64,000 bases of DNA from Stenotrophomonas oahuensis. GTDB taxonomy: Bacteria > Pseudomonadota > Gammaproteobacteria > Xanthomonadales > Xanthomonadaceae. Shown here piece by piece: positions 61,863-64,000 of the stretch; the stretch's first letter is position 1; every line of letters starts with the position of its first letter. The stretch is taken from the NCBI RefSeq assembly GCF_031834595.1, contig NZ_CP115541.1, positions 3,156,501 through 3,220,500 on the forward strand. The letters run 5' to 3'. The notes below the pieces were generated by a model, which ran no database searches, was not told the origin of the DNA, and was given only the letters and a program-made list of their open reading frames with translations. The translations under genes were made by a program, and so were the position numbers.

Positions 61863-63134
61863 TCAGCCGGCCGTGACGGACGGGTCACGGCGGCCCAGCA
61901 CCCAGGCCAGCGCAACGTGCACCGGCAGCAGCAGTACGATCCACTGCAGGTTGATCTGCGGCTGCAGGGTCAACCAATGCAGCACCAGGCCCAGGCCGGA
62001 CAGCACCGCGACGCTCCACAGCAGCACACGGAACCATGCGCGCGGCGTGTGCCCGCGCAGCAGGGTGATCGCACCCGGCAGCAGCAGCAGGCACAGCGGC
62101 GACAGCTGCAGCAGGTTGCGGTTGGCCCAGGCGGCGTGGTGCGCGCTGAAGCCCCACAGGAAGGTCAGCAGCCCGCCGGCGATGCCGCACAGCAGCCACA
62201 ACGGCAGGGCAAGCCCGCCGAGCACGCGCCGGCGATGGCGCAGCGCGATCACGCCGCCCGCCAGCACCAGCCCGCACAGCAGCCACGGCCACCAGCGCCG
62301 GGCAAACTCGGCCGGCTCCGGGGCAATCCGGTGCGGCAGCAGTTCCTGTTCGGCCTGCACCAGCGGACGTCCTTCGCTGTTTTTCACCTGGCGCAGGGCG
62401 TCGGCCAGGCGCATCGGCACGAAGGCTTCCTGCCAGCGCGAAAGCGGCTGGTCGGCATACGGCCCCAGGCCGACGTCGAAGCCCAGCCACATCCACGGGG
62501 CCGGCGAGGCCAGCCGCACCGACTCGCTGCGATAGGTGTTCCCACGCGAGCGCCCGGACAACTGAGCATGCAGTCCGCCGCCCAGTGCCTCGTCGATCGT
62601 GTCGCGCACCATGGTGGCGCAGTTGGCGGTGTAGTAGTCGTAGCGGTAGCGCGCATTTTCCGGCTTGGCCCGCTCGGCCAGCGAAGCGGCCAGGGTGCGG
62701 GCCTGCTCCGGGCTCAGGTCGAGCCATTGCAGGTTGGCCCCGCGGCCGGTTTCCGCGTAGTACGACAGGTCCTGTTCCAGCGGCAGCGCCACCAGGTAAT
62801 ACATCATGTCGCCGCGGATGAAGCGGCCGATGAAGTCCTGCTCGGACGGATCGAAGTAGCCGAAGTTGTACGAGATCGCCCGTCCGCTGACCGGATCCTC
62901 GACCACGATGGCGTCATGCCCGAAGCGCTCGAAGAAAATCGAGCCTGGCTGCATGGTGACAATGCCGATGCGCGGAGCAGGGGGCTCGACGGCGGGCGCT
63001 TCGGCGGCAGGTGCAGGAGCCGATTCCTGCGCCAGCGCTGCCATCGGCAGGCTGGACAGGGTGCCCAGCATCAACAGGAACAACAGGCGGCACAGCGGCC
63101 ACCGCATCAGCAGAGGCCGCATGGCGTGGTTCAA
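61863..63134 (-). CDS. DUF4105 membrane protein
   Basis: A 423-residue protein. N-terminal signal or helix (LMRWPLCRLLFLLMLGTLSSLPMAALA), an Ala/Pro-rich stretch, a DUF4105 domain with YDYYTANCATMVRDTIDEALGG (Cys-His-like cysteine-peptidase-style NlpC/lipoprotein context) and IVTMQPGSIFFERFGHDAIVV, then five C-terminal helices. Function is unknown; the NC motif and preceding FGHDAI recall papain-like permuted folds. It lies six bases upstream of corA and its ATG overlaps the corC stop (ATGA), so corC-DUF4105-corA is one unit. Confidence 0.87.
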   Translation of the reverse strand: MNHAMRPLLMRWPLCRLLFLLMLGTLSSLPMAALAQESAPAPAAEAPAVEPPAPRIGIVTMQPGSIFFERFGHDAIVVEDPVSGRAISYNFGYFDPSEQDFIGRFIRGDMMYYLVALPLEQDLSYYAETGRGANLQWLDLSPEQARTLAASLAERAKPENARYRYDYYTANCATMVRDTIDEALGGGLHAQLSGRSRGNTYRSESVRLASPAPWMWLGFDVGLGPYADQPLSRWQEAFVPMRLADALRQVKNSEGRPLVQAEQELLPHRIAPEPAEFARRWWPWLLCGLVLAGGVIALRHRRRVLGGLALPLWLLCGIAGGLLTFLWGFSAHHAAWANRNLLQLSPLCLLLLPGAITLLRGHTPRAWFRVLLWSVAVLSGLGLVLHWLTLQPQINLQWIVLLLPVHVALAWVLGRRDPSVTAG

Positions 63135-64000
63135 CCGTCGTCGGTGCTGTCAGGTGGCAGCACGGTTACATGGAATGCCTGCACGCGGCGGGCATCGGCG
63201 CGTGCGACCCGGAACACGAAACGGTCCAGGGTCAATTCGTCGCCTGTTTCGGGCAGGTGGCCGATAGCCTCCGTAACCAGGCCACCGATGGTGTCGTAGT
63301 CGTCGTCGGCGAAGCTGGCCCCGAAGCGTTCGTTGAAATCGCCGATCGGCGTCAGCGCGTCCACCACGTACTGGCCGTCGGCCTGGATGGCGATCTGCGC
63401 GGTGTGGTCTTCGGCTTCATCGTGCTCGTCGTCGATCTCACCAACGATCTGTTCCAGCACGTCCTCGATGGTGACCAGGCCGGCGACACCGCCGTACTCG
63501 TCAACCACGATGGCCATGTGGTTGCGCGACAGGCGGAATTCCTTCAGCAGCACATTGAGCTTCTTGGCCTCGGGGATCAGCACCGCCGGGCGCAGCAGTT
63601 CGCGCACATTGGCCGGCCCGTTGTCGGCCACCACGCCACGCAGCAGGTCCTTAGCCAGCAGGATGCCGAGGATCTCGTCCTTGTTGTCGCCGTGCACCGG
63701 GAAGCGCGAATGGCCGGATTCGACCACCTGCTTCATCAGTTCCAGGAAGGGGGCCTGCACCGGCAGCGACACCATCTGCGAGCGCGAGATCATCACGTCG
63801 CCCACGGTGAGTTCGGCGACCGAAATGGCCCCTTCCATCATGCGCAGGGTGTCGGCGGCGATCAGGCCGTCTTCGTTCGCGGTGTGCAACACCGCCACCA
63901 GTTCGTCACGGGTGTGGGGTTCGCCGGAGAAGGCAGAGGTCAGGCGTTCCAGCCAGCTGCGCTTCTTCTCGTTCTGCTCCGTCTGGGAGCCACTACTGTC
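63131..64000 (-). CDS. corC: CorC-type CBS-domain protein (5' end outside window)
   Basis: The frame is open to the window edge; 289 residues are visible and the true start is probably only a few codons outside. Motifs follow E. coli CorC: FSGEPHTRDELVAVL, VGDVMISRSQMVSLPV, two CBS domains (ILLAKDLLRG; MAIVVDEYGGVAGLVTIEDVLEQIVGEIDDE) and a C-terminal CorC_HlyC transporter-associated domain (TIGGLVTEAIGHLPETGDEL). It is a soluble accessory protein linked to Mg2+/Co2+ homeostasis and often found near ybeY-lnt. Its stop overlaps the DUF4105 start. Confidence 0.93.
   Translation of the reverse strand, partial: DSSGSQTEQNEKKRSWLERLTSAFSGEPHTRDELVAVLHTANEDGLIAADTLRMMEGAISVAELTVGDVMISRSQMVSLPVQAPFLELMKQVVESGHSRFPVHGDNKDEILGILLAKDLLRGVVADNGPANVRELLRPAVLIPEAKKLNVLLKEFRLSRNHMAIVVDEYGGVAGLVTIEDVLEQIVGEIDDEHDEAEDHTAQIAIQADGQYVVDALTPIGDFNERFGASFADDDYDTIGGLVTEAIGHLPETGDELTLDRFVFRVARADARRVQAFHVTVLPPDSTDDG

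Overview
This is a 64 kb, very GC-rich (roughly two thirds G+C by eye), densely coding chromosomal stretch from a gammaproteobacterium of the Xanthomonadaceae/Lysobacteraceae, most probably Stenotrophomonas. Three things point there. Small intergenic palindromes that begin with GTAG match the SMAG repeats known from S. maltophilia. A macRS-macABC-type two-component/ABC efflux locus is present. The gene families have the usual Xanthomonad sequence character. I see no prophage, insertion sequence, CRISPR array, tRNA or rRNA; it reads as core chromosome with a few specialised operons.

Layout. 1-3.8 kb: rnr (5' end outside the window), a GFA-family zinc protein and rlmB. 3.8-10.8 kb: a macA-macB-outer-membrane-factor efflux operon (minus strand) divergent from an OmpR-type regulator and its histidine kinase. 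10.9-14.7 kb: a large periplasmic-propeller GGDEF protein and RNase T. 14.8-18.0 kb: an ECF sigma factor followed by hvfA-hvfB-hvfC-hvfX, an operon of the oxazolin type. It encodes a secreted Cys-rich precursor peptide with six EGKCG motifs, its multinuclear iron oxidase and partner, and a DoxX protein; related peptides elsewhere are modified to bind Cu(I). 18.2-26.4 kb: a His-rich RcnB-like protein, then the Pho regulon (pstS1-pstC-pstA-pstB-phoU, a second pstS and an OprP-type porin) with Pho-box-like arrays. 26.5-34.2 kb: housekeeping genes (nth, FKBP-type isomerase, Nudix CoA pyrophosphatase, sulfurtransferase, AmpD-like amidase, alpha/beta hydrolase, rlmKL).

34.3-40.6 kb is an iron-acquisition locus. 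A three-gene membrane operon (DUF3649, PepSY, DUF3325) diverges across a Fur-box-like palindrome from a TonB-dependent receptor that is translationally linked to a Tat-exported class V aminotransferase. 40.6-43.4 kb holds DUF4124, DUF445 and an orphan ParB-like gene. 43.4-60.8 kb is a polyamine region: an omega-amino acid aminotransferase, puuC-type aldehyde dehydrogenase, puuB, puuA, potF, potGHI and a succinate-semialdehyde dehydrogenase. Together they suit uptake of putrescine and its degradation through gamma-glutamyl intermediates to succinate. A signalling block (MFS transporter, bacteriohemerythrin, REC-REC-GGDEF regulator, MASE1 membrane sensor) sits inside it. No puuD, puuR or obvious GABA transaminase lies in the window. 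60.8-64 kb: corA, a DUF4105 membrane protein and corC (5' end outside the window).

The most noteworthy element is the sigma-hvfABCX operon. Next are a near-identical palindrome-like operator shared by the mac/two-component intergenic region and the rcnB-like gene, and two dispersed non-SMAG repeats (57 bp exact inverted copies; about 60 bp diverged copies).
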